Positions 7,744 to 16,295 are shown, counted from the stretch's first letter. The stretch is DNA of 64,000 nucleotides from Methylobacterium oryzae (GCF_021398735.1 NZ_CP090349.1:3553001-3617000); one strand, 5' to 3'. Numbers and translations are program-made. The notes: generated by a model from the letters alone, not told the origin.

Positions 7744-8505
7744 TCAGGCCGAGGTGCCGGTCACCGAGAGCATGACCCCGTCGCTGCCGATCTCGTCGCC
7801 GCCGTAGCCGAGCATGCGCGCGAGTTGCTCGCGGGCGCGCCAGACCCGGCTCTTCACGGTGCCGATCCGGCAGTTCATCACGACGGCGGCCTCCTCGTAG
7901 CTCAGGTTCTCGATCGCCACGAGGACCAGCGCCTCCCGCATCACCGGCGCGAGCCGATCCAGGGCCGCGCGCACGTCCTGCAGGTCGAGATGGCCCCCCT
8001 GCTCGGGGATGCTGGTCAGCCGGTCGGCGTAGCTGCCGTCGGTGTCGGCGACCTCGCGGCCCTGCTTGCGGTGCTGGCTGTAGAAGACGTTGCGGAGGAT
8101 CGTGAACAGCCACGCCTCCAGGTTGGTCCCGGGGGTGAATCCGCCGCGGCCGCGCCAGCCGCGCAGCAGGGTGTCCTGCACGAGATCGTCCGCCGCGGCC
8201 GGGTCGCGCGTCAACGAGACCGCGAACCGGTGCAGCGCCGGCACCACCTGCAGCAGGCCCGCGCGGAACGTTCTGTCGCGCTCGCCCTCGGCCTGCGCGA
8301 GGGCGGTCTCCAGGCGCGCGAGCAGGTCGGCGAAGGGGTTCGCATCCCTGTCCGAGTCGAGGTCGATCCGGTCGTAGGCGCGACCGAGGAGCGTGCCGAG
8401 ATGGGCGCGCACGGCCTCCGGCAGGCCGAAGCGGGTCTCGTCCCCGGCCTCCTCTGCGACATCCGCGATGGGATCGAGGAGCGATGGGCCTTCGGTGTCG
8501 GGCAT
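7744..8505 (-). CDS. EcfG-type (ECF15-like) sigma factor with NepR-like N-terminal extension
   Basis: Residues 83-240 are an ECF sigma factor of the general stress class. Region 2 reads LHRFAVSLTRDPAAADDLVQ and GTNLEAWLFTILRNVFYS; region 4 reads MREALVLVAIENLSYEEAAV and IGTVKSRVWRAREQL. Unlike ordinary EcfG proteins (about 180 residues) this one has 253. Its extra N-terminus contains LGTLLGRAYD at 36-45 and FADLLARLE at 58-66, matching the spacing of the NepR signature (LG, six residues, YD, then E/D-L-L-x-x-L). So it looks like a NepR-sigma fusion. The start is the ATG at 8505, and a weak ribosome site leaves some doubt. The gene converges on nepR, and no phyR is in the window. Confidence 0.85.
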   Translation of the reverse strand: MPDTEGPSLLDPIADVAEEAGDETRFGLPEAVRAHLGTLLGRAYDRIDLDSDRDANPFADLLARLETALAQAEGERDRTFRAGLLQVVPALHRFAVSLTRDPAAADDLVQDTLLRGWRGRGGFTPGTNLEAWLFTILRNVFYSQHRKQGREVADTDGSYADRLTSIPEQGGHLDLQDVRAALDRLAPVMREALVLVAIENLSYEEAAVVMNCRIGTVKSRVWRAREQLARMLGYGGDEIGSDGVMLSVTGTSA

Positions 8506-8611
8506 TCGGTCCGGTCGTCGGCGGGCGGGCCGGTCAAGCCCAGAGGACCGGTTGTGGCGCGCCCCGGCCGCCCATGCCGCAACATGGGTTAACGCCTGTC
8601 CCGAACAGGGC

Positions 8612-9616
8612 TCAGCCGCGGGCGCCGAACCGCCGCGCCGCCGCGAGACCGGCGAGGACGGCCGCGCAGGCCCCTGCGGCGGCGAGCCCCGTGCCGAGGG
8701 CCGTACTCAGGGTTCCGGCATCGGGGACGCCCTTGCGCGCGCGCCAGCCGCCGTCGGCCCGCGTGCCCTCCAGCGTCGGCGCGCGCAGGGCCCCGTGCGT
8801 GCGCGGCCCGGGTTCGGCCCGGTCGAGGGCCCACCGGAACCCGGCACCCATCAGGTGCTCGGTCGGGTACGGAGCCAGCGCGTAGCCGACCTGCGCGAGG
8901 CGGGCCGGCCAGCCGACCGCGACCTCGTCGCGCGGGTGGCGCGCGAGGCGGAGATAGGTCTCCGCCACGGCCTCGGGGGCGTAGTACAGGTGCCCGGGAT
9001 TGAGCCGCCGGCCGCTGACATTGGCGCCGTGCTCCAGGCCCGGCGTGTCGACGATGGCGGGAAATACGGCGCAGACGCGGATGTGGCGGTGCCGGGCGAG
9101 TTCCTGGCGCAGGCTCGCCGAGAAGCCGCGCAGGCCGAACTTGCTGGCCGTGTAGGCGGCGGCGAAGGGCGTCGGCGCCCAGCCGCCCATCGAGACCGTG
9201 TTGATCAGCGTCCCCCGGCCGCGGTCGAGGAAATGCGGCAGCACCGCGTAGGCCCCGTGCACGGCGCCCAGCAGGTTCACCGCGATCGTCTGCCGGTGCA
9301 GGTCCAGGGGAGCGTCCAGCAGGGGGCCGAACACCCCCACCCCGGCATTGTTGATCCAGACGTCGATGCCGCCGAAGGCCCGGAGTGCCGCCCGGGACAG
9401 GGCGTCCACCGCCTCGGGCTCTGTGACGTCGGTGGGGACCGCGACGGCCTCGGCGCCCGACGCGCGCAGGTCGCGGGCGATTCCGTCGAGCACGTCGGCC
9501 CGCCGCGCCGCCAGCACCACCCGGGCGCCCCGCGCCGCGAAGGCCTCGGCCGCCGCCCGGCCGATGCCGCTCGAGGCCCCGGTGATGACCACCGTCCCGC
9601 CGTCCAGGCGTGCCAT
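8612..9616 (-). CDS. SDR family oxidoreductase with C-terminal extension
   Basis: A 334-residue short-chain dehydrogenase. The N-terminal Rossmann motif is TGASSGIG (residues 12-19), followed by NNAG near 88, a catalytic Ser in NTVSMGG and the YTASK motif. The core ends near residue 230. The remaining hundred residues include a Gly/Ala-rich hydrophobic segment close to the C-terminus (GLAAAGACAAVLAGLAAARR) that could anchor it in the membrane. The substrate is unknown. The start at 9616 is the conserved MARLDGGTVVITG. It is divergent from the YihY gene, with a 184-bp gap. Confidence 0.85.
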   Translation of the reverse strand: MARLDGGTVVITGASSGIGRAAAEAFAARGARVVLAARRADVLDGIARDLRASGAEAVAVPTDVTEPEAVDALSRAALRAFGGIDVWINNAGVGVFGPLLDAPLDLHRQTIAVNLLGAVHGAYAVLPHFLDRGRGTLINTVSMGGWAPTPFAAAYTASKFGLRGFSASLRQELARHRHIRVCAVFPAIVDTPGLEHGANVSGRRLNPGHLYYAPEAVAETYLRLARHPRDEVAVGWPARLAQVGYALAPYPTEHLMGAGFRWALDRAEPGPRTHGALRAPTLEGTRADGGWRARKGVPDAGTLSTALGTGLAAAGACAAVLAGLAAARRFGARG

Positions 9617-9800
9617 GCCGGTTCTCCGCGTCGTGTGTCGTCGAGTTGCAACTGCACGGCGAACCCTTCCCCGCGCCGCGGCGTTCCCCCTCGCAGCTGC
9701 GGCCATTCGGACGCGCCCGGGACGGCGCGTCCGAATGGCCGCCGCGACGCGCGGCCCCGAAGGCCCGCCCCCGTCTGCCCGAACCCTGCCGAGGTCGCCG

Positions 9801-10985
9801 ATGCCTGCCCCCGATCCAGCCCCCGCCAGGGCCGCCGCGCCCGAGGGAGGCGCCTCGACGGTCTGGACGCTCGCCCTCGCCACCGCGCTGATCGGCCTCG
9901 TCGCCCTTCCCCGCCGGTCGGCGCGCGGCGCGGTCGGTGCCTCGGTCGACCGTGCGCCCGGCCGGTCCGCCGACCGGGACGGGGCGCGCCGGACGTCGCC
10001 CGCGCATGCGGGACGGGAGGCCCACGCCGTGGCCCGGGCCGAGGCCGATCGCGGGCGGCAGGCCTCGACGCCGACCGAGATCCCCGCCAAGGGCTGGAAG
10101 GACATCGCGCTGCGCGCCTATCACGACATCGGCGAGAACCGCCTGTCGCTCATCGCGGCCGGCGTCACCTTCTTCACGCTCCTGGCGATCTTCCCGGCGG
10201 TGGCGGCCCTGGTCTCCTGCTACGGCCTCGTGGCCGACGCCTCGACCATCAACGACCAGCTCGCCAGCCTCCAGGGCATCCTGCCCCAGGGCGCTCTGGA
10301 GATCGTCGGCGACCAGGTGAAGCGGCTGAACGAGCAGGGCAACACCACCCTCGGGTTCAGCCTGCTCATCAGCATCGCCCTGTCCGTGTGGAGCGCCAAT
10401 GGCGGCGTGAAGCACGTCTTCGACGCCCTCAACCTCGTCTACAACGAGCGCGAGAAGCGCAACTTCCTCGTCCTCAATCTCGTCTCCCTCGCCTTCACGG
10501 CGGGGGCGCTCCTGTTCCTCCTCCTGGCGCTGGCCGCGGTGGTGGTGGTGCCGGTGGTGCTGGAATTCGTCGGGCTCGGCGCGGACGCGTGGTGGCTGGC
10601 GCTGCTGCGGTGGCCGGTCCTGCTCCTGGCGGTGCTGCTCGGCCTCGCCCTGCTCTACCGCTACGGGCCGAGCCGGGACGCGCCGCGCTGGCGCTGGGTC
10701 ACGCCCGGGGGCGCCCTCGCGGCCGTGTTGTGGATCGTCGCGTCGCTGCTGTTCTCCTGGTACGTCGGCCATTTCGGCAGCTACAACAAGACCTACGGCT
10801 CGCTCGGCGCGGCGATCGGCTTCATGACCTGGATCTGGCTCTCGACCATGATCGTGCTGGCCGGCGCCCAGGTGAACGCCGAGATGGAGCATCAGACCGC
10901 CGAGGACACGACCGTCGGCGAACCGCAGCCCCTGGGCACGCGCCGGGCGCGCATGGCCGATACGGTGGGCGCCGCCGCGGAGTAG
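9801..10985 (+). CDS. YihY/virulence factor BrkB family membrane protein
   Basis: A 394-residue inner-membrane protein of unknown biochemical role (the older name 'RNase BN' is wrong for this family). The first 95 residues are a variable region with one hydrophobic segment. The conserved part begins at KDIALRAYHDIGENRLSLIAAG and spans about six membrane helices, with the family's VWSANGGVKHVFDALNLVY and FGSYNKTYGSLGAAIGFMTW motifs. The start at 9801 is the first ATG after the divergent promoter region; the open frame extends further upstream only in antisense to the SDR. Many bacteria carry several paralogues. Confidence 0.88.
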   Translation: MPAPDPAPARAAAPEGGASTVWTLALATALIGLVALPRRSARGAVGASVDRAPGRSADRDGARRTSPAHAGREAHAVARAEADRGRQASTPTEIPAKGWKDIALRAYHDIGENRLSLIAAGVTFFTLLAIFPAVAALVSCYGLVADASTINDQLASLQGILPQGALEIVGDQVKRLNEQGNTTLGFSLLISIALSVWSANGGVKHVFDALNLVYNEREKRNFLVLNLVSLAFTAGALLFLLLALAAVVVVPVVLEFVGLGADAWWLALLRWPVLLLAVLLGLALLYRYGPSRDAPRWRWVTPGGALAAVLWIVASLLFSWYVGHFGSYNKTYGSLGAAIGFMTWIWLSTMIVLAGAQVNAEMEHQTAEDTTVGEPQPLGTRRARMADTVGAAAE

Positions 10986-11362
10986 CGCGGCGCCCGGCCC
11001 TCACCGGGGGGCACGGCCTTCTGAGCGAGGGGGGCTCGCGGAGGGCGTCGCCGGCGAGAACGCCGACTTAACACAGGTTGGCGCGCGTTTTTCTGCTGCA
11101 GGCACAAGCCGATCAAGAAGATCCGGACTTCGATGTTCGGGCGACGGTTTGGCCCCCTGCCGATAGAAATATCCGTGCCTCATTATTTGACCGATACCCT
11201 TGGCGGCGCCATCGTTCGGGACGCTTCGGATGGGCGCGACGTCGCCCGATCCCCCGTGGCCCTCCGCTTCGGCGACCTCCCCGGCGCCTGCTCCGGCGCC
11301 TGTCCCGGCGACTGCCCGGCCGCCGGCACGCCGGCGCCGCGGTGATCTGACCGGAGGCGGAC
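10986..11362. other. Intergenic region upstream of the Crp/Fnr-lar cluster
   Basis: These 377 bases hold no supported gene. A more AT-rich stretch (about 11070-11200) is the likely promoter area. Just before the regulator gene there is a run of short CCGGCGCC-type repeats (11280-11341) that can fold strongly. A 70-codon open frame at 11133-11345 is built from those repeats and I do not believe it. Confidence 0.45.
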
Positions 11363-12073
11363 GTGGACAACCCGTTCGTACGGAAGATGGAGCGGCATGT
11401 CCGGCTCGCGCCCGAGGACCGCGCGATCCTCGACGGGTTGGGGCGCCTGCATGTCCGCCACGTCGCGGCCCGGCAGGATATCGAGGGGCAGCAGAGCGAC
11501 CCGTACCACACGCACCTGATCCTCGACGGCTGGGCCTGCCGGTACAAGCAGTTCCCGGACGGGCGGCGGGCGATCGTCGCGCTGCTCCTGCCGGGCGACC
11601 TGTGCGACCCGTTCGTGTTCCGCCGGGCACGCATGGACCACGCCATCGGCGCGCTGACGCCCGTCACCGTCGCGCGGATCGCCCCGGAGCAGATCGGCGA
11701 CGCGGTCCGCGGCCGGCCCGCCGTCGAGGAGTGTCTGTGGCGGGAGCTGCTCGCCGCCACGGCGATCCACCGCGAGTGGATCGCCAGCGTCGGCCGGCGC
11801 TCGGCGATCGAGCGGCTGGCGCACCTGTTCTGCGAGCTGCACCTGCGGTTGACGCGCGTCGGCCTCGCGGACGGGACGACGCTGCCGATGCCGGTGACCC
11901 AGCCCGACCTCGCCGACGCCCTCGGCCAGACGAGCGTGCATATCAACCGCACCCTGAAGGAGCTGCGCACCGGCGGCCTCGTCGCCCTGCGCAGCCGCCG
12001 CCTGACGATCCGCGACCTCGACGGGCTGCGGGAGCGCGGGCTGTTCGATCCGGCCTACCTGCAGCTCTCCTGA
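11363..12073 (+). CDS. Crp/Fnr family transcriptional regulator
   Basis: A 236-residue regulator with an N-terminal cyclic-nucleotide-binding-like domain (HLILDGWACRYKQFPDGRRAI, LLPGDLCDPF) and a C-terminal winged helix (PVTQPDLADALGQTSVHINR). It lacks the four cysteines of true Fnr, so it is not an Fe-S oxygen sensor of that kind, and it resembles the large group of such regulators in Methylobacterium. It sits 113 bp upstream of larC in the same direction. In Lactiplantibacillus the lar operon is controlled by a Crp/Fnr-type protein, LarR, so a parallel role here is attractive but only inferred. Confidence 0.85.
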   Translation: MDNPFVRKMERHVRLAPEDRAILDGLGRLHVRHVAARQDIEGQQSDPYHTHLILDGWACRYKQFPDGRRAIVALLLPGDLCDPFVFRRARMDHAIGALTPVTVARIAPEQIGDAVRGRPAVEECLWRELLAATAIHREWIASVGRRSAIERLAHLFCELHLRLTRVGLADGTTLPMPVTQPDLADALGQTSVHINRTLKELRTGGLVALRSRRLTIRDLDGLRERGLFDPAYLQLS

Positions 12074-12186
12074 GCGGCGCGGGCGATACGCCGCGGCACC
12101 GGAGGCCGCGTGCGCCTTGCCGCGGGGCGGCCGCGGCCGATCTGAGGTGGACCCGTCACCCGCCACCGGCGCCCGCGCGACACACG

Positions 12187-13479
12187 ATGCACATCCACCT
12201 CGACGCCCTCGGCGGCGTCGCCGGCGACATGTTCGCCGCCGCCCTGCTGGACGCCTTCCCCGAGCATCGGGCCGGCGTGTCCGCCAGCGTCCGGGCGGTC
12301 GACGCGCGCATCGCCTGCGCGGTCAGCGCGCACAACGATGGGATCCTCAGCGGCGCGCGCTTCACCGTGTCGGCGCCCGGGGCGGAGCCCGGGCCCGCGC
12401 CGCACCGGCACGCGCATACCGGGCAGCACGACCATCCGCATGCTCACGGCCACGATCACGGCCACGATCACGGCCACGATCATGCCCACGACCACGGCCA
12501 CCGTCCCTGGTCGGAGATCCGCGCCGCGCTGGAGGCGGCGGATCTCGCGCCGGCGGTGCGGGCGCACGCGCTCGGCATCTTCGGGCATCTGGCCGCGGCG
12601 GAAGCCCGCGTCCACGGCATCGCGGTCGACGCGGTGGCGTTCCACGAGGTCGGCGCCACCGACTCGATCGCCGACATCGTCGCCGCCGCCCACCTGATCG
12701 CCGCCTTGGAGGCGCGCAGCTGGAGCGTCTCGGCCCTGCCACTGGGCTCCGGCCGGGTGCGGACCCAGCACGGTCCCCTCCCCGTCCCGGCCCCCGCCAC
12801 GACGCTGCTGCTGGCGGGCTTCGCGACCCTCGACGACGGGATCCCCGGCGAGCGCGTCACCCCCACCGGCGCGGCGATCCTGCGCCACCTCTGCGGCGAC
12901 GATCCCGGGCGGGGTCGCCCCCGGGGGATCCTCGGGCGCACCGGCATCGGCTTCGGCACGAAGGTCCTGCCGGGCCTGAGCAACTGCCTGCGCGCCCTCG
13001 TGCTGGAGGACGGCGCCGCGTCCCGCCCGGGCCGGCGGGATCTCGCGGTGATCGCCTTCGAGGTCGACGACCAGTCCGGCGAGGATCTCGCCACGGGCCT
13101 CGACCGGCTGCGCGCCGAGCCCGGCATCGTGGACGTCGTGCAGATGCCGGTCATCGGCAAGAAGGGCCGGATGATGGCCCGGATCCAGGTCCTGGTCCGT
13201 CCGGAGAGTCTGGAGGCGGCGGTCGCGGCCTCCTTCCGGGAGACCACGACCATCGGCCTGCGTTACCACCCCGTGGAGGGCGCGGTGCTCGCGCGCGCCG
13301 CCCGCACGGTCGAGCACGACGGCCGGTCGGTTCGCGTGAAGATCGTGGCGCGGCCGGGCGGGCGCACCGCCAAGGCCGAGGCCGACGACGCCCGTGACCG
13401 AGCGGGCCACGCGGCCCGGGCCGCCCTACGCCGCGAGGCCGAGCGCCTCGCCCTGGAACAGGAGCAGGAGGAGCGGTGA
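12187..13479 (+). CDS. larC: Nickel pincer cofactor biosynthesis protein LarC
   Basis: LarC is the nickel insertase that completes the nickel-pincer nucleotide cofactor, using CTP. The 430-residue protein opens with MHIHLDALGGVAGDMFAAAL, the family signature, and continues with VAFHEVGATDSIADIV and ERVTPTGAAIL. Residues 73-105 are almost entirely His, Asp and Gly (repeated HDHGHDHGHDH), a nickel-storing stretch typical of metal-handling proteins. In L. plantarum LarC is made by a programmed frameshift from two frames; here it is one continuous frame. Its stop overlaps the larE start by four bases (GTGA). Confidence 0.95.
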   Translation: MHIHLDALGGVAGDMFAAALLDAFPEHRAGVSASVRAVDARIACAVSAHNDGILSGARFTVSAPGAEPGPAPHRHAHTGQHDHPHAHGHDHGHDHGHDHAHDHGHRPWSEIRAALEAADLAPAVRAHALGIFGHLAAAEARVHGIAVDAVAFHEVGATDSIADIVAAAHLIAALEARSWSVSALPLGSGRVRTQHGPLPVPAPATTLLLAGFATLDDGIPGERVTPTGAAILRHLCGDDPGRGRPRGILGRTGIGFGTKVLPGLSNCLRALVLEDGAASRPGRRDLAVIAFEVDDQSGEDLATGLDRLRAEPGIVDVVQMPVIGKKGRMMARIQVLVRPESLEAAVAASFRETTTIGLRYHPVEGAVLARAARTVEHDGRSVRVKIVARPGGRTAKAEADDARDRAGHAARAALRREAERLALEQEQEER

Positions 13480-14294
13480 CGCGCCAGCATCTGGAATCCG
13501 TCCTCGCCGGGCTCGGCCCCGTCGCGGTGGCGGTGAGCGGCGGGGTCGACAGCCTGACGCTCGCCACCCTCGCCCACCGGCTGGCGCCGGGGGCGGCTCT
13601 CATGGTCCACGCGGTCTCGCCCGCGGTGCCGGAGGAAGCGACCGCGCGCGTGCGCGCCGAGGGCGCCCGCGAGGGCTGGTCCTTACGGGTGATCGAGGCC
13701 GGCGAGTTCGCCGACCCGGCCTATCGGGCAAACCCAGTCAACCGCTGCTTCTTCTGCAAGACCAACCTCTACGGCGCGGTCCGGCGCGTCACCGACCGCC
13801 AGATCCTGTCGGGCGCGAACCGCGACGACCTCGGCGAGTACCGCCCCGGCCTCGACGCCGCCCGGGCGCACGGCGTGCGCCACCCCTACGTGGAGGCCGG
13901 GTTCGACAAGGCGTCGGTCCGGGCGCTCGCCCGCGACCTCGGCCTCGGGGCCGTGGCGGAATTGCCGGCCGCGCCCTGCCTGTCGAGCCGGGTCGAGACC
14001 GGCATCGCCATCGAGCCGGAGACCCTGACCTTCATTCACGCGGTCGAGCGGCTGGTCGGCGGAGCGCTGGCGACCGACGGCGCCGGACGGGCCGTCCGCT
14101 GTCGGGTCCGCGCCGAGGGCGTGGTGGTGGAACTCGATCCGGCGAGCCTCGCCGCCCTCGACGCCGAGGGTCGCGAGACGCTCGGGGCGGGCATCCGGGA
14201 CATGGCGCCGGCCCGTCTCGCCGGCCCGGTCCGCTTCGCCCCCTACCGGGTCGGCAGCGCCTTCCTGGTCGAGCCGCGGGAGGCCCGGGCGTGA
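13476..14294 (+). CDS. larE: ATP-dependent sacrificial sulfur transferase LarE
   Basis: LarE adenylates the pincer precursor and donates sulfur to it, in well-studied members by giving up the sulfur of its own cysteine. The 272-residue protein has the PP-loop SGGVDS at 21-26 and the PAAPCLSSR block whose Cys168 matches the sacrificial Cys176 of L. plantarum LarE. It also has CFFCK at 91-95. Some homologues with additional cysteines use a 4Fe-4S cluster instead, and the CFFC pair leaves that possible here. The start is a GTG overlapping larC, and the end overlaps larB, so the three genes are translationally coupled. Confidence 0.95.
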   Translation: MTRQHLESVLAGLGPVAVAVSGGVDSLTLATLAHRLAPGAALMVHAVSPAVPEEATARVRAEGAREGWSLRVIEAGEFADPAYRANPVNRCFFCKTNLYGAVRRVTDRQILSGANRDDLGEYRPGLDAARAHGVRHPYVEAGFDKASVRALARDLGLGAVAELPAAPCLSSRVETGIAIEPETLTFIHAVERLVGGALATDGAGRAVRCRVRAEGVVVELDPASLAALDAEGRETLGAGIRDMAPARLAGPVRFAPYRVGSAFLVEPREARA

Positions 14295-14971
14295 GCATCT
14301 CCGAAGAGTTCACCCTCGATTTCGCCCGGCCCGAGCGGATCGGGCTGGAGGAGGCGATCTTCTGCGCCGGCAAGAGCCCGGAGCAGATCGACGCGATCCT
14401 GGACGCCGCCCGGGCGCGCGGAGCCTCGCTGCTCCTCACCCGCCTCGACCCGGAGAAGTGCGACCGGCTCCGGGACGCCGCGCGGCTCGATTACTGCCCG
14501 GTCTCGCGCACGGCGGTGTTCGGCGAGGCCCCCCGGATCACCGGCCCGGCCCGGGTCGCGGTGGTGGCGGCCGGCACCTCGGACGTACCCGTCGCCCGCG
14601 AGGCGCTGCGGGTGCTGGCCTATGCCGGACGGGCGGCCTCGCTCTTCGCCGATGTCGGCGTCGCCGGCCTGTGGCGGCTGACGTCGCGGATCGAGGAGAT
14701 CCGGGCGCACCCGGTGGTCATCGTCGCCGCCGGCATGGACGCGGCTTTGCCCAGCGTCGTCGGCGGCCTCGTGGCCGGCGCGGTGATCGCGGTCCCGACC
14801 TCCGTGGGCTACGGTGTCGCCGCGGGCGGGCGCGCCGCCCTCGACGCCGTGCTGGCGAGCTGCGCGCCGGGCATCACGGTGGTCAACATCGACAACGGCT
14901 ACGGCGCCGCCTGCGCCGCCCTGCGCCTGCTCCACGCGGCGGGACGCCTCGCCACGGGGACCGAACGATGA
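14291..14971 (+). CDS. larB: Nickel pincer cofactor biosynthesis protein LarB
   Basis: LarB carboxylates nicotinic acid adenine dinucleotide, the first step of pincer-cofactor synthesis. The 226-residue protein has the PurE-like C-terminal half: VAVVAAGTSDVPVAREA, FADVGVAGLWRL, VIVAAGMDAALPSVVGGL and VNIDNGYGAACAA. The N-terminal RPERIGLEEAIFCAGKS block is also typical. The GTG start overlaps larE by four bases. With larC and larE this gives the full biosynthetic set, yet no lactate racemase (larA) or nickel transporter is present in the window. Confidence 0.95.
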   Translation: MSISEEFTLDFARPERIGLEEAIFCAGKSPEQIDAILDAARARGASLLLTRLDPEKCDRLRDAARLDYCPVSRTAVFGEAPRITGPARVAVVAAGTSDVPVAREALRVLAYAGRAASLFADVGVAGLWRLTSRIEEIRAHPVVIVAAGMDAALPSVVGGLVAGAVIAVPTSVGYGVAAGGRAALDAVLASCAPGITVVNIDNGYGAACAALRLLHAAGRLATGTER

Positions 14972-15026
14972 CGCGGCCCGACGCATTACCTCCCCTCACC
15001 AGGACATCCTCGAACGGAGACAGCCG

Positions 15027-16136
15027 ATGGAACGCCGCAGCTTCCTCCAGGGCGCCGTGCTCGGCGCGGGCCTCGCTGGCGCCGGCAGCGCGGGTGCGGC
15101 CGTGAACGCCCCCGTTCTCCCGGGCAGCCGCCCGCAGGACCCGGCGGACCTGCCCTTCGTCACCGATCCCGGCGAGCGCCGGGGCGAGATGCTCTACCGG
15201 TCGTTCGGGAAGAGCTCCGAAAAGATCTCCGCGATCGGCATGGGCGGGTTCCATCTCGGCAAGAGCGCCGTGACGGACGACGAGGCGACGCGGCTGATCC
15301 ATGCCGGGATCGACCGCGGCATCACCTTCATGGACAATTGCTGGGACTACAACGACGGTCGCTCCGAGCTGCGCATGGGCGCGGCCCTGGCCCAGGGCGG
15401 CTACCGCGACAAGGTCTTCCTGATGTCCAAGATGGACGGGCGGACCAAGGAGGAGGCGCTCAAGCAGATCGACCAGTCGCTCCTGCGCCTGCGCACGGAC
15501 CGGATCGACCTCGTCCAGCACCACGAGATCCTGCGCTACGACGACCCGGACCGGGTCTTCGCCGAGGGCGGCGCCATGGAGGGCTTCCTGGAGGCGAAGA
15601 AGCAGGGCAAGCTGCGCTACATCGGCTTCACCGGCCACAAGGACCCGCGCATCCACCTGCAGATGCTGGAGGTCGCCGCCGAGCGCGGCTTCCACTTCGA
15701 TGCCGTGCAGATGCCGGTCAACGTGATGGACGCGCATTTCCGCTCGTTCAGCCACCTCGTCCTGCCCTACCTCGTGCAGAACGGCATCGCGCCGCTCGCC
15801 ATGAAGACCTTCGGCGACGGGGTGATCCTGAAGGCGGACGCGCCGATCAAGCCGCTCGAGTACCTGCACTTCTCGCTGAACCTGCCGGTCTCGGTGGTGA
15901 TCACCGGCATCCAGAACCAGCGCGACCTCGACCAGGCCTTCGAGGCGGTGAAGACCTTCAAGCCGATGGACAAGGCCACGGTGGCCGAGCTGCTGTCGCG
16001 CTCGAAGCCCTACGCGCTGGAGGGCAAGTACGAGCTGTTCAAGACGAGCGCGACCTTCGACGGCACCGCCAAGAACGCGGCGTGGCTCGGCGAGGACGTG
16101 GCGAGCGTGAAGAAGCTCGCGCCGACGATGGAGTAG
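15027..16136 (+). CDS. Tat-exported aldo/keto reductase
   Basis: A 369-residue aldo/keto reductase with a twin-arginine leader (MERRSFLQGAVLGAGLAG). The catalytic residues are in place: Asp and Tyr in FMDNCWDYNDGRSE, Lys in FLMSKMDGR and His in DLVQHHEI. Export through Tat implies folding with its nicotinamide or another cofactor in the cytoplasm before secretion. It lies 55 bp after larB in the same direction and may be part of the lar transcript. Whether it acts on a substrate related to the pincer enzyme is unknown. The start follows CGGAGACAGCC, a reasonable ribosome site. Confidence 0.88.
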   Translation: MERRSFLQGAVLGAGLAGAGSAGAAVNAPVLPGSRPQDPADLPFVTDPGERRGEMLYRSFGKSSEKISAIGMGGFHLGKSAVTDDEATRLIHAGIDRGITFMDNCWDYNDGRSELRMGAALAQGGYRDKVFLMSKMDGRTKEEALKQIDQSLLRLRTDRIDLVQHHEILRYDDPDRVFAEGGAMEGFLEAKKQGKLRYIGFTGHKDPRIHLQMLEVAAERGFHFDAVQMPVNVMDAHFRSFSHLVLPYLVQNGIAPLAMKTFGDGVILKADAPIKPLEYLHFSLNLPVSVVITGIQNQRDLDQAFEAVKTFKPMDKATVAELLSRSKPYALEGKYELFKTSATFDGTAKNAAWLGEDVASVKKLAPTME

Positions 16137-16161
16137 TCGGCGGGCAAGCGCGTCCGATATT

Positions 16162-16286
16162 CCCCTCCCCCTTGCGGGGAGGGGTTAGGGGTGGGGATGG
16201 TTCAGAAGGAACCGCCGAGCCCTTTCCGGCCCCACCCCAACGCGGGATCTGCGATCCCCAAACTCCTCCCCGCAAGGGGGAGGAGA
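16162..16286. repeat. Dispersed palindromic repeat, likely bidirectional terminator
   Basis: A long imperfect inverted repeat with arms CCCCTCCCCCTTGCGGGG... and ...CCCCGCAAGGGGGAGG, plus inner GGGGTGGGG/CCCCACCCC arms. It is the kind of G-rich palindromic element scattered between genes in Methylobacterium genomes. It sits between convergent genes and probably stops transcription from both sides. Confidence 0.65.
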
Positions 16287-16295
16287 GTCAGCCCC

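Noticed and set aside
11133..11345. A 70-codon plus-strand frame before the Crp/Fnr gene
   Set aside because: Half of it is GC-rich repeat and it lacks a ribosome site.
12420..12505. Tandem CACGATCACGGC-like repeats that could suggest a CRISPR or minisatellite
   Set aside because: They encode the His-rich stretch of LarC in frame, without spacers.
15027..16136. The reductase as a missing LarA
   Set aside because: It has the aldo/keto reductase tetrad and no LarA motifs.
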